Positions 1-5,160 of a stretch of 5,160 nucleotides of DNA are shown here, piece after piece. The notes beneath the pieces were generated by a model that searched no databases, had not been told where the DNA came from, and saw only the letters and a list, made by a program, of their open reading frames with translations. Both the position numbers and the translations under genes were made by a program. How positions within the stretch are numbered: the first letter of the stretch is position 1; each line of letters starts with the position of its first letter. This DNA comes from JBBSIN01 sp038232055 (GTDB lineage Bacteria; Actinomycetota; Actinomycetes; JADGOV01): NCBI GenBank assembly GCA_038232055.1, contig JBBSIN010000087.1:1-5160 (forward strand). Direction: 5' to 3'.

Positions 1-243
1 CGCCCGGAGACCCTCGCGCAACTGTTCGGGCACGGTGAGCCGTAGCTGAGGCGAGCGCTCTCCTGGAGCGGTGAGCGAAGGGCGACCACGGCCGGCGGTC
101 CGCAGCGCCTGCTGCGCGAGTTCTTGAGTACCGGCCTCGGTCGGCCTGGTGCCGTCGGCCAGGCGGACGTCCTCGGCGTCCAGATCGATGCTGCCGCCAT
201 CGGTGACATCGGCGCCCTTGATCCGGATTCGTCTTGTTGCCAT
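1..243 (-). CDS. Ribbon-helix-helix (CopG-like) antitoxin-type protein, C-terminus beyond window
   Basis: The first 81 codons of a minus-strand gene are present; it stays open to the window edge, so the C-terminus is missing. The N-terminal 45 or so residues are acidic and polar (ADVTDGGSIDLDAEDVRLADG around residues 11-31). A basic GRGRPSL motif follows at residues 51-57, then SPQLRLTVPEQLREGLRA, which has the pattern of a ribbon-helix-helix beta strand (alternating R/L/T/V) running into helix A. From memory, GRPSL followed by such a strand is typical of actinobacterial CopG-like antitoxins or repressors. The start at 243 is chosen because GGAGGAG at 250-256 lies 6 nt before it; the ATG at 247-249 directly abuts that Shine-Dalgarno. 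The gene overlaps or abuts the upstream small gene, implying translational coupling. Likely role (inference): DNA-binding autorepressor and antitoxin for that partner. The second RHH helix is not visible, so the fold is inferred from the first half only. Confidence 0.72.
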   Translation of the reverse strand, partial: MATRRIRIKGADVTDGGSIDLDAEDVRLADGTRPTEAGTQELAQQALRTAGRGRPSLTAPGERSPQLRLTVPEQLREGLRA

Positions 244-245
244 CT

Positions 246-410
246 TCATCTCCTCCGTAGAGCCGTCGGCATGACATGTATGACCAGGTACAGGTCTGGC
301 AGCACGGCGGTCACGATCTCCAGTTCAACGCCTCGATCGTCCGTCCCGACCCACAACAAGGCTGCTTCACCACTGGTCGTGATCGCCTCAGTTGGATCGA
401 CCGTAGACAT
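246..410 (-). CDS. Small toxin-like protein upstream of the RHH gene (possibly N-terminally truncated)
   Basis: A 54-residue open frame starts at ATG 408-410 and ends in TGA at 246-248. That stop overlaps the ATG at 247-249, giving an ATGA junction with the RHH gene. The core is compact and conserved-looking: LLWVGTDDRGVELEI (about 18-32), a hydrophobic strand (about 36-44), then VIHVMPTAL (43-51) and a basic RRR tail. In my recollection, a Gly-x-Asp-x-x-Gly-x-x-Leu-Glu segment followed by a (I/V)H-x-MP strand occurs in small actinobacterial proteins encoded just before CopG-type antitoxins; I cannot name the family securely. No Shine-Dalgarno is seen before the ATG, and the protein is shorter than the roughly 70-100 residues expected of such toxins. 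A different frame immediately upstream may carry the lost N-terminus. It could be an intact short toxin, a decayed one, or a conserved protein of unrelated function. Confidence 0.55.
   Translation of the reverse strand: MSTVDPTEAITTSGEAALLWVGTDDRGVELEIVTAVLPDLYLVIHVMPTALRRR
250..256 (-). promoter_or_regulatory. Shine-Dalgarno of the RHH gene, inside the upstream gene
   Basis: The minus strand reads GGAGGAG here, a near-perfect ribosome binding site 6 nt before the ATG at 241-243 and with no gap before the ATG at 247-249. It therefore favours 243 as the start. Because it sits in the last codons of the toxin-like gene, the RHH protein can be translated efficiently by itself, which fits an antitoxin that must be made in excess. 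Confidence 0.7.
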
Positions 411-578
411 GACGTGACGGCCAGATAGCGCTGCAAGTCACAGGCATGGAGGCACCACCACCTTGGCGCTGCCAGCTCGGCTCGTAGACCGCTGGCGGTC
501 GATTTCGGGACGGCAGCGTGTTCTGCTGGTAGCTGCCGGCCTGACACCCGCCCCACCTACCCGACATGGAGCCGCTCG
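411..578. other. Divergent intergenic region, toxin-like gene / phosphatase gene
   Basis: This stretch separates the minus-strand toxin-like gene from the plus-strand phosphatase gene and should hold both promoters. I see no convincing -35/-10 pair on either strand. On the minus strand, the part nearest the toxin-like gene (about 391-447) may hold the frameshifted N-terminus of that gene. No RNA gene, repeat array or attachment site was recognised. Confidence 0.4.
568..571 (+). promoter_or_regulatory. Ribosome binding site of the phosphatase gene
   Basis: GGAG lies 7 nt before the ATG at 579-581 and supports that start codon over alternatives. Confidence 0.55.
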
Positions 579-1763
579 ATGAATCGTCCAGACGGCTCGT
601 TGACGCGGGCGGTCGGAAGACTGCTGCCGCTGTTGGACAGCACGTTCCCGACATCGATCGGCGCTTTGCTACGAGAATTCCTTCGCACCGAGGCGGAGGC
701 CACCAGCTCCGAGATCTACCTGGCCGACTACGACCTGCTCCGGCTCCGGCGCTGGGATGAGCTCAGTGAGGATGTCGACGAATCCCTGCCGGTGGACGGC
801 AGCGAGCCCGGCCGCGCGTTCGTCTCCCAGACGACGACGATCGGCGAGAGCGCCACCGGCGTCGTGGTGTACGTACCGGTCAGCGTGCGGGCCGAACGGC
901 TCGGAGTCCTGGCTGTCGGGCTGCCGGCGGTGCCGGCGAAGGATGTGTTGTCCGGGCTGCAGCAGGCGGCGGTCGTGCTGGGATACGCGCTGGTCACCGC
1001 CGGCAACTACACCGATACCGTCGAACGGGCCCGGCGGGAGCGCCCGCTCGAATTACCGGCGGAGATCCAGTGGACACAGCTGCCGGTGCGGGCCTATGCC
1101 TGCGAATCGTTTGCCCTCGCCGGCCAGCTCGTCCCGGCCTACGAGGTCGGCGGTGACCTCTTCGACTACAGCGTGCAGCCGCACGAGCTGACGGTCGCCG
1201 TCACCGACGCCATGGGACACGGGCTGCGGGCCAGCCTGCTGGGCACCCTGGCCAACGGCGCGCTTCGCAACTCCCGGCGAAGCGGTCTGGCGCTGATCGA
1301 TCAGGTGCGCTCAGCCGACCGGGTCGTGTTCGGGGAGTATGGCGGCGATCAATTCGTCACCGCTCTGGCCATGACCGTCGACCTCAGCACCGGCCAGGTG
1401 TGTGCCGTCAATGCCGGGCATCCTCCGGTATTCGTGTTGCGCCACGATCGGGTTCAGACGATCGAGCTCGACGCCCAGCTACCGATAGGAATGTTCGAGG
1501 CCACGCTGTACGTCGAGCAGAGGTTCCGGCTGAACGCCGGCGACCGGATCGTCATCGTCAGCGACGGTGTCCTCGAAGCGTCGGCGCACGAAGGAGGCGT
1601 CCCCTATGGCGAGCAACGCCTGGAGGGTGCGATCCTGGCCACCGCCATGGCCAGCCCCGACGAGGCCGTCCGCCAGCTCATCCGGCTCCTGCAGGATTAC
1701 CAGGGCAGCGACGTGCGCGACGATGCCACGGTGCTCGTTCTGGACTGGCACGGCAACCGGTGA
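579..1763 (+). CDS. GAF-like/PP2C (SpoIIE/RsbU-type) protein serine phosphatase
   Basis: This 394-residue soluble protein has no membrane segment. Residues ~20-145 form a GAF-like sensor region, with the GRAF and VVVYVPVSVRAERLGVLAV segments at 78-81 and 95-113. A short charged linker leads to a PP2C/SpoIIE catalytic domain at ~165-390. The metal-binding motifs are intact: VGGD (Asp193), TDAMGHG (Asp210), NAGHPP (278-283), SDGV (Asp329) and RDDATV (Asp381/Asp382). Family members dephosphorylate an anti-sigma-factor antagonist (SpoIIAA/RsbV type) at serine and so release a sigma factor; the GAF part normally receives the signal. The partner here is unknown, since no anti-sigma or antagonist gene lies in the window. 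Its best match from memory is a GAF-PP2C group common in Streptomyces and relatives, in which some members have lost metal ligands; this one has not. The start is supported by GGAG 7 nt upstream. It precedes the ribokinase gene by 71 nt, but that gene seems to have its own promoter. Confidence 0.93.
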   Translation: MNRPDGSLTRAVGRLLPLLDSTFPTSIGALLREFLRTEAEATSSEIYLADYDLLRLRRWDELSEDVDESLPVDGSEPGRAFVSQTTTIGESATGVVVYVPVSVRAERLGVLAVGLPAVPAKDVLSGLQQAAVVLGYALVTAGNYTDTVERARRERPLELPAEIQWTQLPVRAYACESFALAGQLVPAYEVGGDLFDYSVQPHELTVAVTDAMGHGLRASLLGTLANGALRNSRRSGLALIDQVRSADRVVFGEYGGDQFVTALAMTVDLSTGQVCAVNAGHPPVFVLRHDRVQTIELDAQLPIGMFEATLYVEQRFRLNAGDRIVIVSDGVLEASAHEGGVPYGEQRLEGAILATAMASPDEAVRQLIRLLQDYQGSDVRDDATVLVLDWHGNR

Positions 1764-1822
1764 CCGCCACCGGCTGAGGTCCGCGCGCACTCCGGCGGGG
1801 CGGCGGCGCCCTGCTGCCGTGT

Positions 1823-1834
1823 CACACTGCCGGC
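1823..1834 (+). promoter_or_regulatory. Candidate -10 element for a leaderless ribokinase mRNA
   Basis: CACACT (1823-1828) sits 6 nt before the GTG start at 1835, the spacing expected when transcription begins at or next to the start codon. No Shine-Dalgarno is visible before the GTG, which is consistent with a leaderless transcript. No good -35 is seen and the hexamer lacks the leading T of TANNNT, so the call is tentative. Confidence 0.35.
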
Positions 1835-2749
1835 GTGACCTTCGATGTCGCCGTGCTCGGAAGCGCGAATCTCGACCTGATCCTGAGTGTCGCCGTCCTG
1901 CCGGGTGCCGGCGAGACGGTGCTGGCGAGCGGGCACGAACGCCATCCCGGCGGCAAGGGGCTCAATCAGGCCGTCGCCTCGGCGCGAGCCGGTGCTGTCA
2001 CGGCGATGGTCGGGACGGTCGGGCAGGACGACGCCGGCCGCGAGCTCCTCGCCACAATGGAGGAAGCCGGCGTCGATACCTGCGCGGTGGCCGGCGTCGG
2101 TGTGCCCAGCGGAGCCGCGCTGATCGTGGTGCAGGCGACGGGGGAGAACACGATCGTTGTCGACGCCGGCGCCAACGCCACAATGACAGCGTTGTCGGCC
2201 GAAGGTCGGTCGGTGATCGAGCGATCCTCGGTGTTGCTGATGCAGCTCGAGGTCGCGCTGTCAGCCGTCACCGAGGCGGCGGAGCTGGCCCGCTCCGCCG
2301 GCATTACGGTGCTGCTGAACGCCTCCCCGGTTCAGCCGCTCGACGAGTCGCTGCTCTCACTCATCGACGTGCTCGTGGTCAATGAGCACGAAGCCGTCGC
2401 GCTGGCCGGAGTCGCCGACCCGGTGGAGGCGGCGATGGAGCTCACCCACCGAGTGGCCGACGTCATCGTGACCCTCGGTGCTCGCGGAGCCGTGCACGTG
2501 ACTCGTGACGGCCGCCCGACCCGGACGGCCGGCGTCCGGGCCGATCCGGTTGACACCACGGGCGCGGGCGACACGTTCGTCGGCTTCCTCGCGGCAGCCC
2601 TCGCCGGCGGGGACCCGATGCCGCTGGCGGTCGGACGTGCCGTAACTGCGGGTGCTCTCTGCGTCGAAGCAGCCGGAGCGGTGCCGTCGATCCCGACCCG
2701 GATGTCGGTAGAAGCGCGGCTGCAGAAGACTTCCGCCGCAGCAGGCTGA
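1835..2749 (+). CDS. rbsK: Ribokinase (PfkB family)
   Basis: This cytoplasmic kinase transfers phosphate from ATP to the 5-hydroxyl of D-ribose, feeding the pentose phosphate pathway. At 304 residues it is close to the usual ~305-310. Motifs appear in order: GSANLD (9-14), first PfkB signature GGKGLNQAVA (39-48), LLMQLE (134-139), LLNASP (160-165), VVNEHEA (181-187), TLGARG (213-218) and the second signature DTTGAGDTF (240-248) with catalytic Asp246. Compared with E. coli RbsK from memory, all six ribose-contacting or catalytic positions are kept: Asn12, Asp14, Gly40, Asn44, Glu139 and Asp246. This argues for true ribokinase rather than fructokinase or adenosine kinase. The GAVPSIP stretch (281-287) fits the monovalent-cation site near the C-terminus. 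The start is GTG with no clear ribosome binding site, probably leaderless. No ribose transporter or rbsD neighbours it; the next gene is convergent, 25 nt away. A related sugar substrate, such as a nucleoside, remains possible. Confidence 0.9.
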   Translation: MTFDVAVLGSANLDLILSVAVLPGAGETVLASGHERHPGGKGLNQAVASARAGAVTAMVGTVGQDDAGRELLATMEEAGVDTCAVAGVGVPSGAALIVVQATGENTIVVDAGANATMTALSAEGRSVIERSSVLLMQLEVALSAVTEAAELARSAGITVLLNASPVQPLDESLLSLIDVLVVNEHEAVALAGVADPVEAAMELTHRVADVIVTLGARGAVHVTRDGRPTRTAGVRADPVDTTGAGDTFVGFLAAALAGGDPMPLAVGRAVTAGALCVEAAGAVPSIPTRMSVEARLQKTSAAAG

Positions 2750-2774
2750 TTCCGCCCAGCCCGACACGTAGGTC

Positions 2775-3863
2775 TCAGGCGGTCAGTCGCGCGCCCGTCG
2801 CCTCGTCGAAGAGATGCAGCGAGCCCGCACGCGGCACCAGCCAGACGTCGGAGCCGGCCGGCGGCAGCGCACCCGGCTCGCCCCTGCCGATGACCTCGAC
2901 GTCCGGAGTGTCGCTGCTGGTCAACGTCGCATGGACGTAGGCGAGGGACCCCTGGTCCTCGGTCACCCGGACCCGGGCCTGCAGGGCCCGCGGCGCTTCG
3001 GCAACCGCCACGTCGAGAAGGTCCGGGCGCACGCCGACCACGACCGGTCCGCGGGCGACGGCGAGCGTCGAGCGCTCGACCGGCAGCATGGCGCCACCGG
3101 CGAGCACACCCTCGGGTCCGCAGCGTCCCGGGAGCAGGTTCATTGCCGGCGATCCGAGAAAACCCGCGACAAAGGTGTTGACCGGCCGGTCGTAGAGCTC
3201 GCGCGGTGTGCCGTACTGCTGCAGGAAGCCATCCTTGAGCACGGCCAGCCGATGCCCGAGTGTCATGGCCTCGACCTGGTCGTGGGTGACATAGATGGTG
3301 GTGACGCCGAGCCGCGCCTGCAGTTCTGCGAGGCTGGCCCGGGTCTGCGTCCGCAGTTGCGCGTCGAGATTGGACAAGGGCTCGTCCATGAGGAAGGCCC
3401 GCGGCTGGCGGATGATCGCACGGCCCATCGCGACGCGCTGCCGCTGACCGCCGGAGAGCTGGCGCGGGCGACGCGAGAGGTACGGTGCGAGGCCGAGCAC
3501 GTCGGCGACCTGCTCGACCTGGCGCGTCCGCTCGTCGTTGCCGATGCCCTGCATCCGCAGCGGAAAGCCGATGTTCGCCGCGACGCTCATATGCGGGTAG
3601 AGCGCGTAGCTCTGGAAGACCATCGCCAGGTCGCGGTCCTTCGGCGCTCGTCCGGTGATCACGTCGTCGCCAACCATGATCTCTCCGGAGTCGACCGACT
3701 CCAGCCCGGCGAGCATCCGCAGCGCAGTGGACTTGCCGGACCCCGACGGGCCGACCAGCGTGACCAGCTCTCCGTCGGCGACGTCGAGCTGCAGCCGGTT
3801 GACCGCCGGAGCGGTGCTCCCCGGATATGTCCGCGTCGCCTCGACGAAGGTCACAGTCGCCAC
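2775..3863 (-). CDS. msiK: Sugar ABC transporter ATP-binding protein (MsiK/UgpC/MalK type)
   Basis: This is the cytoplasmic ATPase subunit that drives CUT1-type sugar importers. The call gives 362 residues. Motifs: Walker A GPSGSGKST (38-46), Q-loop VFQ (Gln84), signature LSGGQ (136-140), Walker B FLMDEP (157-162, catalytic Glu161), D-loop SNLDA (164-168) and switch VTHD (His194). A TOBE/OB-fold regulatory region follows from about 235 to the end, including VVGVRPDLLDV; this C-terminal part marks the MalK/UgpC/MsiK group. I chose GTG at 3863 because the protein then begins MATVTFVEATRTYPG, the normal family N-terminus. A promoter also places transcription at that codon. An open frame continues to GTG 3893 (372 residues, via ATG 3890), but those ten extra residues are unlike the family. 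No permease or binding-protein gene is adjacent, as with Streptomyces MsiK, which serves several importers; the symbol is by analogy. It is divergent from the glycosidase gene, suggesting joint sugar control. Confidence 0.92.
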   Translation of the reverse strand: MATVTFVEATRTYPGSTAPAVNRLQLDVADGELVTLVGPSGSGKSTALRMLAGLESVDSGEIMVGDDVITGRAPKDRDLAMVFQSYALYPHMSVAANIGFPLRMQGIGNDERTRQVEQVADVLGLAPYLSRRPRQLSGGQRQRVAMGRAIIRQPRAFLMDEPLSNLDAQLRTQTRASLAELQARLGVTTIYVTHDQVEAMTLGHRLAVLKDGFLQQYGTPRELYDRPVNTFVAGFLGSPAMNLLPGRCGPEGVLAGGAMLPVERSTLAVARGPVVVGVRPDLLDVAVAEAPRALQARVRVTEDQGSLAYVHATLTSSDTPDVEVIGRGEPGALPPAGSDVWLVPRAGSLHLFDEATGARLTA

Positions 3864-3900
3864 GCGCAGGACGGTAGCCCCGACTGCCATCACCTGTCAC
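3864..3900 (-). promoter_or_regulatory. Leaderless promoter of the ABC ATPase gene
   Basis: On the minus strand, GTGACA (3895-3900, five of six matches to TTGACA) is followed by an 18-nt spacer, then TACCGT (3871-3876, TANNNT type) and a 7-nt gap to the GTG at 3863. Transcription would start at that codon, with no Shine-Dalgarno required. This predicts the shorter protein and places the alternative GTG/ATG starts at 3893/3890 upstream of the transcript. Confidence 0.6.
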
Positions 3901-3910
3901 TACCTGATGG

Positions 3911-3945
3911 GGTCCTTGTATTCGTTGCCGAATACCGGTAGGACC
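3911..3945. promoter_or_regulatory. Nested palindrome, probable operator in the divergent region
   Basis: The perfect inverted repeat GTATTCG-TTGC-CGAATAC (3918-3935, arms of 7, centre of 4) is flanked by a second perfect inverted repeat, GGTCCT (3911-3916) and AGGACC (3940-3945). The inner repeat is AT-rich relative to its surroundings. It lies between two divergent sugar genes and inside the putative glycosidase promoter, so it most likely binds a dimeric sugar-responsive repressor, with the regulator encoded elsewhere. It could also fold as an RNA hairpin, but it is not at a gene end and has no T-tract, so a terminator is unlikely. The palindrome is certain; the function is inferred. Confidence 0.6.
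3916..3944 (+). promoter_or_regulatory. Candidate promoter of the GH35 glycosidase gene
   Basis: TTGTAT (3916-3921) and TAGGAC (3939-3944) are separated by 17 nt. The -10 resembles the TAGGAT form frequent in actinobacterial promoters, while the -35 matches the consensus only in TTG. Predicted transcription from about 3951 would leave a leader of about 23 nt carrying the GGAGG ribosome binding site. The palindrome at 3918-3935 occupies most of the spacer, so a bound regulator would block polymerase. Confidence 0.4.
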
Positions 3946-3963
3946 TCCTGTCTTACTTTCGCC

Positions 3964-3968
3964 GGAGG
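3964..3968 (+). promoter_or_regulatory. Ribosome binding site of the GH35 glycosidase gene
   Basis: GGAGG lies 5 nt before GTG 3974-3976. An in-frame GTG at 3968-3970 overlaps the site itself and so is a poor candidate; this decides the start. Confidence 0.6.
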
Positions 3969-3973
3969 TGGAC

Positions 3974-5160
3974 GTGGCAGGGGCGCAGTGGCTCGCGGAG
4001 GATGCCTTTTTGTTGGCGGGTGAGTTCCACTATTTTCGCGTCCCGGCCGACGAGTGGGCCCACCGGCTGACGCTGATGGCCCGGGCCGGCCTCACCGCCG
4101 TCAGCACGTACGTGCCGTGGAACTGGCACCAAGCACGCCCTGACCAGATGGACCTGACCGGCGCCACCTGCGCCGAGAAGAACCTCCTGGGGGCGCTCGA
4201 CGCGATCGCCGCCGCCGGCCTGCAGTGCATCCTGCGGCCCGGCCCCTACATCACCTCGGAGTGGCGCGGCGGCGGCCTGCCGACCTGGCTCTGGGAGCGC
4301 CATCCGCAGGTGCTCGCGTTGCGGGTGGACGGCACGCCGACGGCGATCGACCCCTACCCGGTGCTCACTTACGACGCGCCACTGTTCCAGAACGCCTGTC
4401 GCGACTGGTACGACGCGGTGTTGCCTGCTGTCAGCGGCCACCTCGCCGGTGCCGGTGGACCGATCGTCAACGTGCAGATCGACGACGAGCCGTCGTACTG
4501 GCAACGCCTCGCCGGCGATCCGACCGCCACGGACTACAACCCCGTGCTGGTACGCCCGAACGGTGGCCCATCGCTCTACGCGAGCTGGCTGCTCGGGCGC
4601 TACGGCGATCTCGACGCGGTCAACGACGCGCATCGCACGTCGGCCGGCGCGGCGGAGGAGCTCAGGCCGCCGCTGACCGGGCCCGAGAGCCGCGACGACC
4701 TCGTGCGGCACCTCGACTGGTTCGAGTTCAAGCTCTCCTGCGTCGACCGGTACGTCGAGTTCCTCTACGGCTGCCTGCGCACGCACGACACGACGACGCC
4801 GGTGTCGATGCTGCACCCCTACCTGCTTCCGCTCACCGCAGGGCGGTTCCGCAGCCGGGCGCCCGGTCGCGACCTGCCGTTGCAGCTCACCAACGAGGTC
4901 TACTCGTCGCTGTTCGGTCCGGCAAGCTCTCGGGAGCCGAAAGTCGCCGCGATCGTCAGCACGCACGAGGCCTACCACGCCTGGCGGGGACCGGAGCCGG
5001 CTGTGACCATGGAGATCCAGGCCTCCAACGCGACCTATCTGCCGAGCGGCGCGATGGAGCTCCTCTACGCGGTGTCGATAGCTCGCGGCATGAAGGGCCT
5101 GTGTTTCTACATGATGGTCGGCGGCACCAACCCGCCGGGTTACGAGCTCGGCACGGGGAC
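3974..5160 (+). CDS. GH35-family glycosidase (beta-galactosidase-like), C-terminus beyond window
   Basis: The first 395 codons of a long gene are present. They form a clan GH-A TIM barrel that hydrolyses a terminal beta-linked sugar. Family motifs: GEFHYFRVP (16-24), STYVPWNWH (44-52), RPGPYITSEWRGGGLP (88 onward), GGPIVNVQIDDEP (161-173), MEIQASN (Glu347 the probable nucleophile) and FYMMVGGTNPPGYE (378 onward; usual GH35 form YMFHGGTNFG). The probable acid/base is Glu172. The clan GH-A Asn before it is Asp171, and NEYG is replaced by DEPSYW, so specificity for a plain beta-galactoside is uncertain; a glucosaminidase-like or other exo-glycosidase is possible. No signal peptide or membrane segment follows the start, so the enzyme is probably cytoplasmic and acts on imported oligosaccharides, which suits the divergent transporter ATPase. 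GTG at 3974 is the chosen start, with GGAGG 5 nt upstream. The C-terminal beta domains are not in view. Confidence 0.88.
   Translation, partial: MAGAQWLAEDAFLLAGEFHYFRVPADEWAHRLTLMARAGLTAVSTYVPWNWHQARPDQMDLTGATCAEKNLLGALDAIAAAGLQCILRPGPYITSEWRGGGLPTWLWERHPQVLALRVDGTPTAIDPYPVLTYDAPLFQNACRDWYDAVLPAVSGHLAGAGGPIVNVQIDDEPSYWQRLAGDPTATDYNPVLVRPNGGPSLYASWLLGRYGDLDAVNDAHRTSAGAAEELRPPLTGPESRDDLVRHLDWFEFKLSCVDRYVEFLYGCLRTHDTTTPVSMLHPYLLPLTAGRFRSRAPGRDLPLQLTNEVYSSLFGPASSREPKVAAIVSTHEAYHAWRGPEPAVTMEIQASNATYLPSGAMELLYAVSIARGMKGLCFYMMVGGTNPPGYELGTG

Noticed and set aside
268..290. ACATGT-centred dyad inside the toxin-like gene
   Set aside because: Only the 6-bp core and outer GG/CC match, and it lies in coding sequence; not supportable as an operator.
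124..417. Plus-strand open frame of 97 codons opposite the toxin-antitoxin-like pair
   Set aside because: No ribosome binding site; the opposite strand has a strong Shine-Dalgarno, coupled genes and recognisable motifs.
1764..1834. Hairpin or terminator after the phosphatase gene
   Set aside because: GC-rich partial pairing only, without a clean stem or T-run.
1567..2385. Plus-strand open frame (272 codons) bridging phosphatase and ribokinase
   Set aside because: Arg-rich shifted frame across two real genes and their spacer.
2700..2780. Terminator between the convergent ribokinase and ATPase genes
   Set aside because: Only short GC arms (GCTGC/GCAGC) inside the ribokinase coding end, with no T-tract; the 25-nt spacer has no convincing hairpin.
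2332..3900. Long minus-strand open frame (522 codons) spanning the ATPase and the end of the ribokinase gene
   Set aside because: It is a shifted frame of the ATPase gene and antisense to the ribokinase; the product has Arg/Ala/Gly-rich composition and no domain.
3888..3909. CATCA/TGATG dyad with ACCTG repeated 10 bp apart over the ATPase -35
   Set aside because: Arms of only 5 bp and a short repeat, explainable by chance; much weaker than the palindrome next to it.
2814..3941. Long plus-strand open frame (375 codons) opposite the ATPase gene
   Set aside because: Antisense to a gene with every ABC motif; the product shows no recognisable motif.
3953..4978. Long minus-strand open frame (341 codons) opposite the glycosidase gene
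   Set aside because: Arg/Val/Glu-rich low-information product, antisense to a clear GH35 reading frame; a by-product of high GC.

Overview
The window is uniformly GC-rich. It uses GTG starts, and two of its genes look leaderless, with a -10-like hexamer 6-7 nt before a GTG start. Together with the protein families present, this points to a high-GC actinobacterium. The genus cannot be named from the sequence. There are four well-supported protein genes plus a small two-gene cassette at the left edge. No rRNA, tRNA, CRISPR array or insertion sequence is visible.

Left edge (1-410, minus strand): two tightly coupled small genes that look like a toxin-antitoxin module. A 54-residue toxin-like protein is followed by a ribbon-helix-helix (CopG-like) antitoxin-type protein that runs off the window. 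The stop of the first overlaps an ATG, and a strong Shine-Dalgarno for the second lies inside the last codons of the first. The toxin-like gene may be a frameshifted remnant.

Centre-left (579-1763, plus strand): a GAF-like/PP2C (SpoIIE/RsbU-type) protein serine phosphatase with all expected metal-binding aspartates. It probably belongs to an anti-sigma/antagonist partner-switching circuit, but no partner is encoded here.

Right two-thirds (1835-5160): a carbohydrate-use region. It holds a ribokinase (plus) and, convergent with it, a MsiK/UgpC-type sugar-ABC-transporter ATPase (minus). Divergent from the ATPase is the first 395 codons of a GH35 glycosidase (plus). The roughly 110-bp divergent region between ATPase and glycosidase is the richest regulatory stretch. 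It holds a good leaderless promoter for the ATPase, which moves its likely start 30 nt inward, a candidate promoter for the glycosidase, and a perfect 7-4-7 palindrome nested inside a second 6-bp inverted repeat, lying between the glycosidase's putative -35 and -10. The glycosidase carries Asp-Asp-Glu where the clan GH-A pattern has Asn-Glu at the acid/base, so its substrate may not be a plain beta-galactoside. A plausible reading is glycoside cleavage, ATP-driven sugar import and sugar phosphorylation, under control of a sugar-responsive repressor encoded elsewhere.
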